A stretch of DNA of 50,153 nucleotides, taken from contig WHTP01000027.1 of NCBI GenBank assembly GCA_009377695.1, forward strand, positions 1-50,153. The letters run 5' to 3'. The notes beneath the pieces were generated by a model. It ran no database searches and was not told the DNA's origin. It worked only from the letters and a program-made list of their open reading frames with translations. This document shows positions 33,401 through 41,343 of the stretch, one piece after another (the first letter of the stretch is position 1; every line of letters starts with the position of its first letter). The translations under genes and the position numbers were made by a program. Source of the stretch: Hyphomicrobiales bacterium (GTDB lineage Bacteria > Pseudomonadota > Alphaproteobacteria > Rhizobiales > Xanthobacteraceae).

Positions 33401-33691
33401 CTACATGCCGCCGCGGTTGCGGATGGCACCGAGGTGCTCGTTGATGCGGAACATGATCAGCACGTATTCCGCGACGATACGCGCAAAGATCACGCCGATG
33501 AGGATGGCGATCAGGCTGCCGATGACCGTCACCAGCCCGGTCAGCGGGTTCAGGAACATCTGCGCCAGTCCACCGAAAATGCCCGCCACCCCGAATAGAA
33601 CCGACAAGCCGACCGAGAGCCAGTAGAAGATCTTGATGATCGATGGGGTGATGAATCGTTCCCACTGGAATAGGTCGCGTAGTTCGAACAT
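33401..33691 (-). CDS. DUF4282 domain membrane protein
   Basis: A 96-residue inner-membrane protein. After a short amphipathic start (MFELRDLFQWERFITPSIIK) two strong membrane segments follow: FYWLSVGLSVLFGVAGIFGG and GLVTVIGSLIAILIGVIFAR, then EYVLIMFRINEHLGAIRN. This is the DUF4282 pattern, which is common in bacteria but without a known role. ATG 33691 has GAGGAGG upstream, a strong ribosome binding site. It is transcribed towards ychF and has its own promoter region, beside a decayed transporter gene. Confidence 0.8.
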   Translation of the reverse strand: MFELRDLFQWERFITPSIIKIFYWLSVGLSVLFGVAGIFGGLAQMFLNPLTGLVTVIGSLIAILIGVIFARIVAEYVLIMFRINEHLGAIRNRGGM

Positions 33692-33911
33692 GGGGCCTCC
33701 TCTGTCGGCGTAGAACGGGCGCAAACCGCATCCGCACGCGCTGCTGCGCACCCTGACCGCGGGCGCCGGAGACTGCACCCGCCGCACGTGGCGGTCAATC
33801 GCGATGACAAGGTGTTGCTTTTGCGCTGATTTCGCGGCGCGGTAGTTATCCCCAAGCTGGCGTGAGAAGGTTGGCGACGACGGAGAGCGCATGCGCACAT
33901 GAGCGTCGCGC

Positions 33912-34400
33912 GTGGTGAGATCGATACCACAACCGAATCAGTCGTCCGGCGGGCGGCGACGCGCGGTCAGCATCGCCTGCGGAGCGCATGCGCTGCACGA
34001 CGACTTCACCGACGTTATCTTCGTCCTGCTGCCGATCCGGCAACACGAATTCGGGTTTGGCGATGTGGCTCACCGAAGGACCGACGGCGGCGGCCGCGGT
34101 CCTGGCGCTGCCGCCATGACAGCTTGAAGCCGGTATCGTGCTGTTACCGTTGCATCGCGCTCAACGGAACGCCATCGGCCCTCTATGGATCGGTCCCCGA
34201 TCTGGTGCCCCGGAACGCCAGACTCGCGCTTTCAGCGACTCGATCGGTGCCGGCGCGATCGCGCGCTGTTCGGCATCGTTGGCGATCACCTGGGGTGACC
34301 GCGGCGCTGATCGTCATCGCCGGCCTCGCGCTGGGGACGCTGCCGCTTACGCTGATCTTGAATGTCCTGATTCAGGTCCTGACGAATACCTACGCTTATA
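33912..34400 (+). pseudogene. Decayed MFS transporter gene with frameshifts and internal deletion
   Basis: Translated remnants of one major facilitator superfamily protein appear in order but in different frames. An N-terminal piece near 33960-34060 reads CGAHALHDDFTDVIFVLLPI (first membrane helix region). A C-terminal piece near 34150-34230 reads IALNGTPSALYGSVPDLVP (helix 9-10 region). A stretch in another frame near 34220-34285 reads ERQTRAFSDSIGAGAIA, and the last, back in the second frame near 34295-34350, reads VTAALIVIAGLALGTLPLTL. A full MFS gene is ~1200 bases, so most of the middle is missing. Upstream bases from about 33700 show no gene. Confidence 0.75.
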
Positions 34401-34469
34401 TTGCGCGGAACCGGTGTGGTCGCCGGCGCGTTGGTGGCGCGTGGCAGAGCATCAGGAGGAGAAGAACCC

Positions 34470-34877
34470 GTGAAAACAGATTTTCGTCATGGGATGATCA
34501 GGCACGGGGCGATTGCGCTGGTCCTTCTCGGCGGAATTGGCATGGCGTCCGCGCAGATCGGCTCGACACCGCCAAGGATCCAGAACGGGACCGTTGGCCG
34601 AGGCGACCCGACTGCGACGCAATTGCGTTTGTCGGAGACTCAAAAGGGCGCCATCGCGGAGGCCGTGCGACGTGCAAACAAGGCGATTAATCCACCGCCC
34701 AGCTTTGTCGCGCAGGTCGGTGCGCCGGTGCCGCCGGCGATCGAACTCCACCTCTTGCCTGATGATGTGCTGGCCAATGTTCCGGCCGCGAAGGTCGTGA
34801 AATACACCGTGGTGAAAAATCAGCTCGTGCTGATTGATCCCACAACCATGCGGGTGGTCGACGTCATTCCGCAGTAA
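34470..34877 (+). CDS. DUF1236-like exported protein (paralogue 1)
   Basis: A 135-residue predicted exported protein. GTG 34470 is chosen because AGGAGGAG lies 9 bases upstream. Signal peptide: GAIALVLLGGIGMASAQ, cleavage after SAQ near residue 28. The mature part follows the DUF1236 pattern: LSETQKGAIAEAVR, then VPPAIELHLLPDDVLANVP, then VVKYTVVKNQLVLIDPTTMR and VVDVIP at the end. The family is common in Bradyrhizobium relatives and has no known function. Three further members lie within 8 kb. It follows an MFS pseudogene. Confidence 0.75.
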   Translation: MKTDFRHGMIRHGAIALVLLGGIGMASAQIGSTPPRIQNGTVGRGDPTATQLRLSETQKGAIAEAVRRANKAINPPPSFVAQVGAPVPPAIELHLLPDDVLANVPAAKVVKYTVVKNQLVLIDPTTMRVVDVIPQ

Positions 34878-34886
34878 TGCAACGGA

Positions 34887-35243
34887 TCAATCGTCGCGAT
34901 CGACCGCGAGCGGGCTCACGGCAGCGGGCAGCGTGTCGAGATAGGGGCCCATGAAGAACGCCTCGCCGGTTCCGTCGCCGAAGAAGCGATCATAGGCGTC
35001 GATCATCGCACGCACCGGTCCGACGCAACTCGGCACCGACGCGACAATGATGTCGCCAAGGTCGGTGTTCGGCGCCTGCTTTTGGAAGCGCGGATGGGTG
35101 GCAACGGTGCGCGCGATGCATTCGGTGGCCGACCGCTTCTGCTGCATTGAGAGCTTCCGGACGTTGCCGCCGTCAGGTTCGATGGTCGGGCTGGCGGCGA
35201 TGCCGATGAGCAGCGCAGCGCCCGCGAGCTTGGATAGAATCAT
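34887..35243 (-). CDS. Small exported hypothetical protein
   Basis: A 118-residue predicted exported protein. The N-terminus MILSKLAGAALLIGIAASPT is a short signal-like segment. The mature part has two cysteines (near ECIARTV and VPSCVGPVR), which could form a disulfide, and ends FMGPYLDTLPAAVSPLAVDR. I know no family. It is convergent with DUF1236 paralogue 1, 9 bases from its stop, and divergent from paralogue 2, from which it is separated by 235 bases with no further gene. ATG 35243 gives the signal peptide. Confidence 0.65.
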   Translation of the reverse strand: MILSKLAGAALLIGIAASPTIEPDGGNVRKLSMQQKRSATECIARTVATHPRFQKQAPNTDLGDIIVASVPSCVGPVRAMIDAYDRFFGDGTGEAFFMGPYLDTLPAAVSPLAVDRDD

Positions 35244-35478
35244 TCATCATCCCCAGTCCCGGCACGATTTCATGCAATTATGTGAGCCATTCTGGCGTGA
35301 AAGCCAATTCCCTTTCAGGTGTGGGCGCAGCGTCATGTCGAGGTCGAACGTCCGAAGTAACGGGTTTCATTTGAGGAAAACTGAGGGCGGCCGGGTAACG
35401 AGCGAGTGCGTGGAACAGCGCTACCGTCGTTGGCGTTAAATCAGGTTCGGCGCAACTCAGGGCAAGGAGATCATCGTC

Positions 35479-35988
35479 ATGACGCATTTCGGCCACGCGG
35501 CCGTCGTGCTTGCGTTGCTTGCGGGCACGTCATACGCCAATGCGCAGTATTACCGGGAGTATGATGCCCGGGTCGTCATGCAGCCGGTACCGCTCACGCA
35601 AGCGCAGCGGACTATCATCTACCGCACGATCATCCCGCAAGGCCGCGGGCGTCAGCCGATCGTGCGTGAGCAGATCGTGACCGAACCGGTTGAGCCGGTC
35701 GTGCGCGAGCGGATCGTGACGGATGGCGCGGTGGACGCCTACGCGTATGGCGACTCGTACGATGTCCCGCGTTATCAGCGCCGCTACGTCGCGGAGCCCG
35801 AAGCCTATAGCGCCAACGCCTATGTGGTCGGCTCGCGCGTGCCGGTATCGACCAGGCTCGCTCCGCTGCCGCCGGCCGTCGTGGCGGAAGTGCCGGCGAT
35901 CCGCGCCTATCGGTACACGACCTTCGGCGGCCGCGTGTTTCTCGTGAATCCCGACACTGGCATCATCGTGACCGAGGTTACGCCGTAA
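35479..35988 (+). CDS. DUF1236-like exported protein (paralogue 2)
   Basis: A 169-residue predicted exported protein with signal peptide MTHFGHAAVVLALLAGTSYA, then NAQ. The family blocks are LTQAQRTIIYRTIIPQ (about residues 39-54), then VVGSRVPVSTRLAPLPPAVV (about 115-134), VPAIRAYRYTTFGGRVFLVN (about 137-156) and a last VTEV. Between the first and second blocks a proline/tyrosine/arginine-rich insert (REQIVTEPVEPVVRERIVTD) repeats a short motif. ATG 35479 with AAGGAG upstream. The stop codon lies inside a perfect 26-base hairpin. Function unknown. Confidence 0.8.
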   Translation: MTHFGHAAVVLALLAGTSYANAQYYREYDARVVMQPVPLTQAQRTIIYRTIIPQGRGRQPIVREQIVTEPVEPVVRERIVTDGAVDAYAYGDSYDVPRYQRRYVAEPEAYSANAYVVGSRVPVSTRLAPLPPAVVAEVPAIRAYRYTTFGGRVFLVNPDTGIIVTEVTP

Positions 35989-35999
35989 GGCGTAACCTC
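35974..35999 (+). terminator. Perfect hairpin across the DUF1236 stop codon
   Basis: GAGGTTACGC-CGTAAG-GCGTAACCTC is a 10-bp perfect stem whose loop contains the TAA stop. The gene's last codons form the left stem. No T-run follows, so it may be an attenuator or a factor-dependent terminator; the adjacent gene converges on it. Confidence 0.55.
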
Positions 36000-36050
36000 A
36001 ATGGGCGTCGTCAGCCAAATGACGGCGCCGGCGCCGCAAAGCGACGCGCC

Positions 36051-36869
36051 TCACCAGCGGCGCTTGAACCCGGCCTTGAGGCTGCGGTCGAGTTCGCCGG
36101 TTGCGGTTTCGCTGACTGCGCCGGTGATGCTGAGCGGACCGCCGAACAGCCGCTGCTCCGCGCTTAATGACGGGCGCCATCCGCTCTCGGCGGTGGAGGT
36201 GGATGCGCCGATCGACAAGGTCGTGTTGGCCGGCAAGAACGTAAACCGCACGGCGTGATTTCCTTCGACCACATGGGATCCATGCGCGACGATCGGCGCA
36301 CCTTCCAGAAGCGGCTGCGTCCACGCGAACGCGTTCTGCAAGGTCATTGCGACATCGCTGCCGAACGGGACCGAGCGGCTGAGCGTCACGCCGAACCTGG
36401 TCTGCTCATAAGGATCGACGCGAGTCTCGATCGCGGTCTTGTCCCAGGCCATGAGACCGGGTGCCGTGACCGTCGCCCATGCGACGCCGACACTCTGAGC
36501 TGGCATCGCGCCTAACCAGGGCATGTCGGCATAGGGAGTGATGTCGCGACTGTCGACGCCGGCTTTACCGGTCCAGGCCGCCGCCGGAAGTCCGTGCGTG
36601 AAGCGCGAGCTGTCAATGCTGCTTCCCGACGGCGTCGGTAGCGGTGCCGAGAAGTCGATCGGCTGATCGAATTCGGCGTTTTTTTCCTGTGCAATGCCCG
36701 TCCCTGGCGTGACGTCCGATTCGACCGTCACGCCTGCACGCGCGGCATCGTCATCCGGTTGTGCCTGTGCGGGGACAGCCAAGCAGGCGACCGTGAGCGC
36801 CAGCACGCATGGTGCGCGCAGATCTGCGTACGGCGCGATGCTGCGCCAGAATTTTGCGGTTTGGACCAT
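36051..36869 (-). CDS. Exported protein of unknown function, possibly outer-membrane beta-rich
   Basis: A 272-residue predicted exported protein: signal peptide region PCVLALTVACLAVPAQAQ near residues 19-36. The second half has an alternating pattern (TRFGVTLSRSVPFGSDVAMT, NTTLSIGASTSTAESGWRPS, GPLSITGAVSETATGELDRS) and ends in aromatic KRRW. This looks like amphipathic strands of an outer-membrane or autotransporter-like protein, but no family is recognised. ATG 36869 is preferred; a TTG eight codons upstream has a better-placed GGAAGG and is an alternative. It is convergent with DUF1236 paralogue 2. Confidence 0.65.
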   Translation of the reverse strand: MVQTAKFWRSIAPYADLRAPCVLALTVACLAVPAQAQPDDDAARAGVTVESDVTPGTGIAQEKNAEFDQPIDFSAPLPTPSGSSIDSSRFTHGLPAAAWTGKAGVDSRDITPYADMPWLGAMPAQSVGVAWATVTAPGLMAWDKTAIETRVDPYEQTRFGVTLSRSVPFGSDVAMTLQNAFAWTQPLLEGAPIVAHGSHVVEGNHAVRFTFLPANTTLSIGASTSTAESGWRPSLSAEQRLFGGPLSITGAVSETATGELDRSLKAGFKRRW

Positions 36870-36987
36870 TTGCGACTCGTACGACCTTCCCAAATCGTCG
36901 GCGATCTGCCCACATCTACGAGCATTTTTGGGACCGGTCGCGTCAAATCCCCGTTAGCGAGGTTAACAACTGGTAATCAAACTTCGG

Positions 36988-38001
36988 TCACAGCAGCCGC
37001 CACCGCAGCAGCGCGACAATCGGCTCCGGCAACGTCACATTCTTGATCACGAACTCCGGATCGAGCGACAAGGCTGCCGCGCCGATCACCGAGATCGCAG
37101 TCGCCACAATCATCATGCCGCCGAACATCTCGTGGTGCGGGTTGATCAACCGGGCGATCACATAGCGAAAGACCAGGTGGATCTGTAGGATCGGCATCAC
37201 CACAGAGACCGGCGCGAGCGCGAGCGCCAGATACAGGAACATCTGACACACCGTCACCAGCACGCCCGAAGCGAAGAACCACTTCGCCGGCACCGGATCG
37301 ATCGACAGCACGTGCCGCAACTGGCCGGGCCACATCATGAGCAGCGCGAGTACCGCGGTGGCGGCGCAGTAGGAGAGCAGGCCGGCCGCCATGCTCTCGG
37401 CCAAGCTGCCGTGCTCGACCACGATGCGGATCAGGATCGGGGTCACGCCATAGCAGGCGGCGGCCAGGAGGCCGAACACATAACCCTCGGTGTAGTGGGG
37501 CCGGAACGGCGGCGGTCCAGCAGCGACCGAGCGGCCGCCCGCTGCGGCGCCTGCGCCGATGTCGCCAGAGGGAGCCGGATCGCGCTGGTGCATCAGCGCC
37601 GGGCCGAGGATGACGAGCGCGATGCCGATGACCCGCAGCGGCGTCAGGCCCTCCCGCAGCACGGTGATGGCGATAAACAATGAGACGATCAGGCTGAGCT
37701 GAACCACCGGGCCCGACAGGTTGGCGCCGATCGCCTTGACGGAACGGTAGTTGCAGTAGCGTCCGCAGATGAAATGCACGACGCCGGTTGCCGCAATGGC
37801 CATGAGAGCCTGCCGCGAGAAACCGGTGATTGCCCCGAGCCCGCCCCCCGCCAGCGCGAACAGGAAGAACATCGGGATACCGATCGGTACCCCGATCGCC
37901 AGCGCCTGGGCGACCGAGCCGGTCAGGACGCCGCGCCGCGTCATGGCATTGTTCAAACCGAAGAAGGCCGCCGACAAGGCAGCGAAAGTGGCTCCAAGCA
38001 T
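36988..38001 (-). CDS. EamA/DMT-family transporter
   Basis: A 337-residue inner-membrane protein with about ten membrane helices in two EamA halves. First half: ALSAAFFGLNNAMTRRGVLT (about residues 8-27), then VVQLSLIVSLFIAITVLREG and IGIALVILGPALMHQ. A ~40-residue Gly/Ala/Pro-rich cytoplasmic loop lies near 140-180, then the second half with YVFGLLAAACYGVTPILIRI and QMFLYLALALAPVSVVMPIL. Such drug/metabolite transporters export amino acids, nucleosides or drugs; substrate unknown. ATG 38001 is chosen. A second long frame on the same DNA (to 38017) is an overlap product of high GC. Confidence 0.83.
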   Translation of the reverse strand: MLGATFAALSAAFFGLNNAMTRRGVLTGSVAQALAIGVPIGIPMFFLFALAGGGLGAITGFSRQALMAIAATGVVHFICGRYCNYRSVKAIGANLSGPVVQLSLIVSLFIAITVLREGLTPLRVIGIALVILGPALMHQRDPAPSGDIGAGAAAGGRSVAAGPPPFRPHYTEGYVFGLLAAACYGVTPILIRIVVEHGSLAESMAAGLLSYCAATAVLALLMMWPGQLRHVLSIDPVPAKWFFASGVLVTVCQMFLYLALALAPVSVVMPILQIHLVFRYVIARLINPHHEMFGGMMIVATAISVIGAAALSLDPEFVIKNVTLPEPIVALLRWRLL

Positions 38002-38052
38002 GTGACGGGGTCCACAACGGGAGGGGAAGAACGCGTATTGCCTTCCACGTTA

Positions 38053-38100
38053 GAGCATGATCCCGAAAAGGGGGACCCGGTTTTCGGAAAAGATCATGCT
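38053..38100. repeat. GCATGATCCCGAAA palindrome, copy 4
   Basis: AGAGCATGATCCCGAAAAGG..CCGGTTTTCGGAAAAGATCATGCT, upstream of the EamA gene start. Confidence 0.9.
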
Positions 38101-38287
38101 CCGGCGCAAAAGGCGAAAGCGGTGGTCAGGAGAAATGCGGTGGTCAGGAGAAATGTGTTTCCGGCAAGGAGCTCTGATCGCACCCGTCTTCAGGATCCAT
38201 TGACCATATGCCGCAGCACTTGATTGACCATGTCCGCGGTGCGGAATGGCGCGCCGCTGATTGTTAAGATTGCGCGAGTGATCGCTC

Positions 38288-38335
38288 GCTAGTGTCCCGA
38301 TTCCGAAGTTCGGACCATTTCGCAGCGGCCGCCTG
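38288..38335. repeat. Half copy of the CTAGTG hairpin, subfamily 2
   Basis: GCTAGTGTCCCGATTCCGAA, then GTTCGGACCATTTCGCAGCG, matches the inverse of the right arm and loop of 3595-3670 with only a few changes. The second arm is missing. It ends about 27 bases before the start of DUF1236 paralogue 3. Confidence 0.85.
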
Positions 38336-38361
38336 CCTACGGGGATTTTGGGGAGATCACA

Positions 38362-38817
38362 ATGCGATCCGCAATCCAAGTCAGCGTGCTGCTCCTTGCG
38401 CTCGGTGCCTGCCTGGGGCTGGTCACGGCGCAACATCGCGGCGAGGCGATGGATGGAACCGTCGGTCTCGGCACGAGCGAGGTCGGGATCGTCGACGACT
38501 ACGATATCGAGACCACCGGAAGTATCGCGCTTGCCGCCGTGCCGCGGCTGTCATTGTCCGACGAGCAGCGCGGATTTATCTTCATGGGCATCATCAATCT
38601 GCCGGATGTCCCGGAGGTGGCGATGCAGGCCCCGGAGCCGGGTGTGCCGCTCGCGCCGACGATCAACCTGCACAACATACCGGCGATGGTTGTTCGCCGG
38701 ATTCCGGAGGTCGACGGCTACAGGTTCGTGAAGCTCGAAGACCGCATTCTCCTGATCAATGCAGAAACGCGTCAGGTCGAGACGATGATCCCGCGCTACA
38801 AGCTCGTCTTCCACTGA
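38362..38817 (+). CDS. DUF1236-like exported protein (paralogue 3)
   Basis: A 151-residue predicted exported protein with signal peptide SVLLLALGACLGLVTAQ (cleavage near residue 24). Blocks: LSLSDEQRGFIFMGIINLPD (about residues 63-82), then GVPLAPTINLHNIPAMVVRR (about 93-112), IPEVDGYRFVKLEDRILLIN (about 113-132) and VETMIP. The middle of the mature protein is acidic (DDYDIETTGSIALAAVPR). GGGGAGATC lies just upstream of the ATG. Function unknown. It follows a half hairpin repeat that may carry its promoter or have displaced it. Confidence 0.78.
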   Translation: MRSAIQVSVLLLALGACLGLVTAQHRGEAMDGTVGLGTSEVGIVDDYDIETTGSIALAAVPRLSLSDEQRGFIFMGIINLPDVPEVAMQAPEPGVPLAPTINLHNIPAMVVRRIPEVDGYRFVKLEDRILLINAETRQVETMIPRYKLVFH

Positions 38818-38889
38818 CGCACCGCAGCTTATCTTTCTGATGCGCCTTGCCTTTCGTTGGCGCGTCGTCACGACGCGCCAACGGCGGGA

Positions 38890-39270
38890 CTATCCTCGTG
38901 CGCGCAAGCTGCTGTCACCCTTCCAGTGCTGCAGGCTCTCGGCGATGATCTTGGTCGACTGCATCGCCGACTGGCTCAGGTGCGCGTATTCAGTGATCTC
39001 GCGCTGAACGCGGGCGCCCTCCTGGTGAAGAAGCTCACGCAATTGCTGCAGTTCACCAATCAGCCGGTCAACCTCTTGCACGGAGGTGCCTGCGACGCGC
39101 TGAAGCAAGGTGCTGATGTTGTGCGCGACCAGCTCGCTGTCGGTTTCCGGGGCCCGTCGCAGCGCCTGTCCGTCACGGCGAACGAACTCGCGAATTTCAC
39201 CTTCAACGCCAGCGCCGCTTTCGCGCGCCTGCTGTTCGGCATCGACAGCCTTGGACTTGATAGCAGTCAT
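38890..39270 (-). CDS. Small hypothetical protein, helical
   Basis: A 126-residue soluble protein with high glutamine, glutamate and arginine content and predicted helices (NISTLLQRVAGTSVQEVDRL, then IGELQQLRELLHQEGARVQR and SQSAMQSTKIIAESLQHWKG). The heptad-like pattern suggests a coiled coil or a phasin-like helical bundle, but I do not recognise a family. ATG 39270 has AGGGGG upstream. It has no signal peptide, unlike its neighbours. It is convergent with DUF1236 paralogue 3. Confidence 0.65.
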   Translation of the reverse strand: MTAIKSKAVDAEQQARESGAGVEGEIREFVRRDGQALRRAPETDSELVAHNISTLLQRVAGTSVQEVDRLIGELQQLRELLHQEGARVQREITEYAHLSQSAMQSTKIIAESLQHWKGDSSLRARG

Positions 39271-39455
39271 GGTGGTCCCCCTAAACGAAGCGCAAAAGTG
39301 CGCCGATCACACCCGTGCGTGATTGCGGCATCAGAATGTGACCACTTCGCGGCCGAAAGCCTTGGATTCACATGACCTTTTCACGGCAGATAACGGCGAA
39401 TTATTGCACTGCGGTGGCGAAAAGTGGGCGGAGCTTATGCGCCCTATGGCCGGCG

Positions 39456-40145
39456 TTATGGCTGCAGGTTCCACACGGGCGATTGCCAAAGGGTTTGCCA
39501 ATCCGATTCCGGCGCCATGCAGCGGAGCAGGCGATGCTCGACCTTGGAGAGTGCGAAGCCATTGAGCTCGCCGCTTCCCTGCCGATAGGTATGGCGCAAT
39601 TCAAGCCCCGGACACTGGTCGCTGCCTCGCCACGCCGTGAGTGTCCTGGTGTGAGCCTCCCAGCTCATCAGGCCCGGCTGATTTGATGCGCTGAAGCCGC
39701 CGGTTGGAGCAACCACCGGAAACGTCATCGGCGACGGTTCGGTTTCGAGCTGCTGATCGAACAGGAATGCGCGGCTGTCCGGCGCAGGCCCGGAACAAGA
39801 TACCACCGCCATCAACCGGCGGCCGTCGGCGGGGCGGAAGATCAACACCGGAAATTGGGCGACGAGCGAATCGGTGACGTTGCAATTCGTTCGGTCGATC
39901 GCCGCCTTGAGCTGAGGAGGAATTCCGTCGACGCGTGTCACGACAAACGGCTGTCCGCCGGAGGGCACTTGAATCGTGTCGTGGTCTGCTGCCGGCGCCG
40001 TCAGGGCGGTGGGCGGCTCGCCTGGATCGAGGTCCGGGATGGCTGGGTTCTGCGCAGCCGCCGTCGTTGCGGTGTGCAATGCCGCGAGTATTGCAATAGC
40101 CGGTTTGCCACGTCCGCAACGACGGGCCGACACGTGAGCCCCCAT
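39456..40145 (-). CDS. Exported hypothetical protein
   Basis: A 229-residue predicted exported protein. The N-terminus has a signal-like segment (AIAILAALHTATTAAAQ, cleavage near residue 32). The mature part carries four cysteines (NCNVTDS, VSCSGPA, DQCPGLEL, RCMAPESD), consistent with two disulfides in the periplasm. A terminal region GLELRHTYRQGSGELNGFAL, then SKVEHRLLRC, resembles the end of DUF1176-like periplasmic proteins, but the match is only by eye. ATG 40145. The promoter side carries a solo arm of a hairpin repeat. Confidence 0.65.
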   Translation of the reverse strand: MGAHVSARRCGRGKPAIAILAALHTATTAAAQNPAIPDLDPGEPPTALTAPAADHDTIQVPSGGQPFVVTRVDGIPPQLKAAIDRTNCNVTDSLVAQFPVLIFRPADGRRLMAVVSCSGPAPDSRAFLFDQQLETEPSPMTFPVVAPTGGFSASNQPGLMSWEAHTRTLTAWRGSDQCPGLELRHTYRQGSGELNGFALSKVEHRLLRCMAPESDWQTLWQSPVWNLQP

Positions 40146-40150
40146 TTGTC

Positions 40151-40200
40151 ACGTTGCGCTTCTCCCGGCGCAACGTGCGGACTTCTGAACCGCCACACTA
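40151..40200. repeat. Hairpin plus solo arm of CTAGTG repeat, subfamily 1
   Basis: ACGTTGCG-CTTCTCCCGG-CGCAACGT is a local hairpin at about 40151-40176. Directly next to it, TGCGGACTTCTGAACCGCCA, then CACTA, is the inverse of the 3505-3531 arm with one change. Confidence 0.8.
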
Positions 40201-40208
40201 TCCGCTAT

Positions 40209-41009
40209 TTAGTATCCGATCAGAATCTCCGCCACGGTCGGACGGATGGCGCGGACATTGGGATCGTTCGACAGCAATTCCTTCTGTCCTGCCAGTCGGC
40301 TGCGCGCATCCTCCGGCGCGCGCGGGTCGGCGACGAAGCGCATGCCAACCTTGCACCCGCCCTGGAGCGAGAGCATCGCGCCCTCCTGCCAGTCGGCTGC
40401 TGTGCTGCCGTCGGCGCCGAAACCGGTGATCTTGAACGGCCTGCCATTCAGTTTTTCGATCGCCGCAAGCTGCGTGCCGAGTTTGATCCCGCGCGGTGCC
40501 GACCAGGCGGACTTTCCGTTGATGACGATCACCTGCGTGCCAGAGCGCGAGGTGGTGTTATTCCAAAGCATCTCGAGCCGGCGCCGCGGGTCACGCGGAA
40601 ACAGGACCGAGGCCATGATCTTCGAGTTCTCGGGACCATCGACTTCCGTGAAGGTCACGTTGTTGGGCCCGAAGATCTGCGCCAGCCGGATGTGGCTTGA
40701 ATCGCGCGCAAAAGCGCCACGGCAATCGATCTGCCGGGCCTGCGCACGCTTCGACGGCCGCTTCACCGCCTGCGGCATTTCCTTCGGCGAGCCGGGCCGC
40801 GTATCCAGTTCCTGCGCACGCTGAATTTGTCCCGGCGTAAGCTCTTCGACGTCGTCGCGCGGCGCCGGTTTCGCCTTCGGCCTCGGCTTGGATTTCTGCG
40901 CCGGCGGAGGGTCGGCTGGCCATTGCCCACCTGAATCGGGCCACTGTTGTGCTGCTGCAGGCGCCGCGATGGCCGTGGCGACTGCCCAGACGATCAAACG
41001 ATGAAACAT
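40209..41009 (-). CDS. Exported hypothetical protein with proline/lysine-rich linker
   Basis: A 266-residue predicted exported protein. Signal peptide FHRLIVWAVATAIAAPAAAQ, cleavage near residue 21. A proline-, lysine- and arginine-rich linker (about residues 30-90) is followed by a globular domain that opens RQIDCRGAFARDSSHIRLAQ and contains IFGPNNVTFTEVDGPENSKI and VLFPRDPRRRLEMLWNNTTS. The C-terminus has GCKVGMRFVADPRAPEDARS, giving one cysteine to match DCRGAF as a disulfide. I do not recognise a family. ATG 41009 with GGAG upstream. It runs towards the previous gene on the same strand. Confidence 0.7.
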   Translation of the reverse strand: MFHRLIVWAVATAIAAPAAAQQWPDSGGQWPADPPPAQKSKPRPKAKPAPRDDVEELTPGQIQRAQELDTRPGSPKEMPQAVKRPSKRAQARQIDCRGAFARDSSHIRLAQIFGPNNVTFTEVDGPENSKIMASVLFPRDPRRRLEMLWNNTTSRSGTQVIVINGKSAWSAPRGIKLGTQLAAIEKLNGRPFKITGFGADGSTAADWQEGAMLSLQGGCKVGMRFVADPRAPEDARSRLAGQKELLSNDPNVRAIRPTVAEILIGY

Positions 41010-41220
41010 GAAGAACTCCCACCCGCGCCTACTACCGGGGCACATCATACACCGATTTATGGCGAGGTTGGACGCGGCACCTGTGCGCGATGACGCGCCA
41101 AGGTGTTCGACCGAAGACGAAGAACGAGACTGGCGGAAAACTTGGACTACTTCGCGACCATGCACAGTCCATCGCACGAGAAAACGACGTCTGGCGTGTC
41201 GAGCGGCTTCTGAAAATGAA

Positions 41221-41295
41221 AAGACCCGGATCGTCGGGGGGAGCGATCCGGGTCTTGGGTCGAGACCTGGATCGTGGGGGGGTACGATCCGGGTC
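41221..41295. terminator. Two tandem hairpins with G-rich loops
   Basis: AAGACCCGGATCG at 41221-41233 pairs perfectly with 41244-41256, a 13-bp stem with a 10-base G-rich loop. A second stem at about 41264-41295 reads GACCTGGATCGT..ACGATCCGGGTC with one mismatch and an eight-G loop. Read on the minus strand the first is followed by TTTTCATTTTC, so it looks like an intrinsic terminator for the small gene at 41344-41550. Confidence 0.6.
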
Positions 41296-41343
41296 CGGGG
41301 GTTGGCCGTTCTTGGAGGCGGGCCTTTACTTTCGAATTGCGTA

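Noticed and set aside
36977-38017. Long second minus-strand frame (346 codons) overlapping the EamA gene
   Set aside because: The EamA frame has clear membrane helices and family motifs; the other frame is arginine/glycine-rich and is a by-product of high GC.
39372-39686. Plus-strand frame overlapping the exported protein at 39456-40145
   Set aside because: No ribosome binding site or family motif; the minus-strand gene has a signal peptide and paired cysteines.
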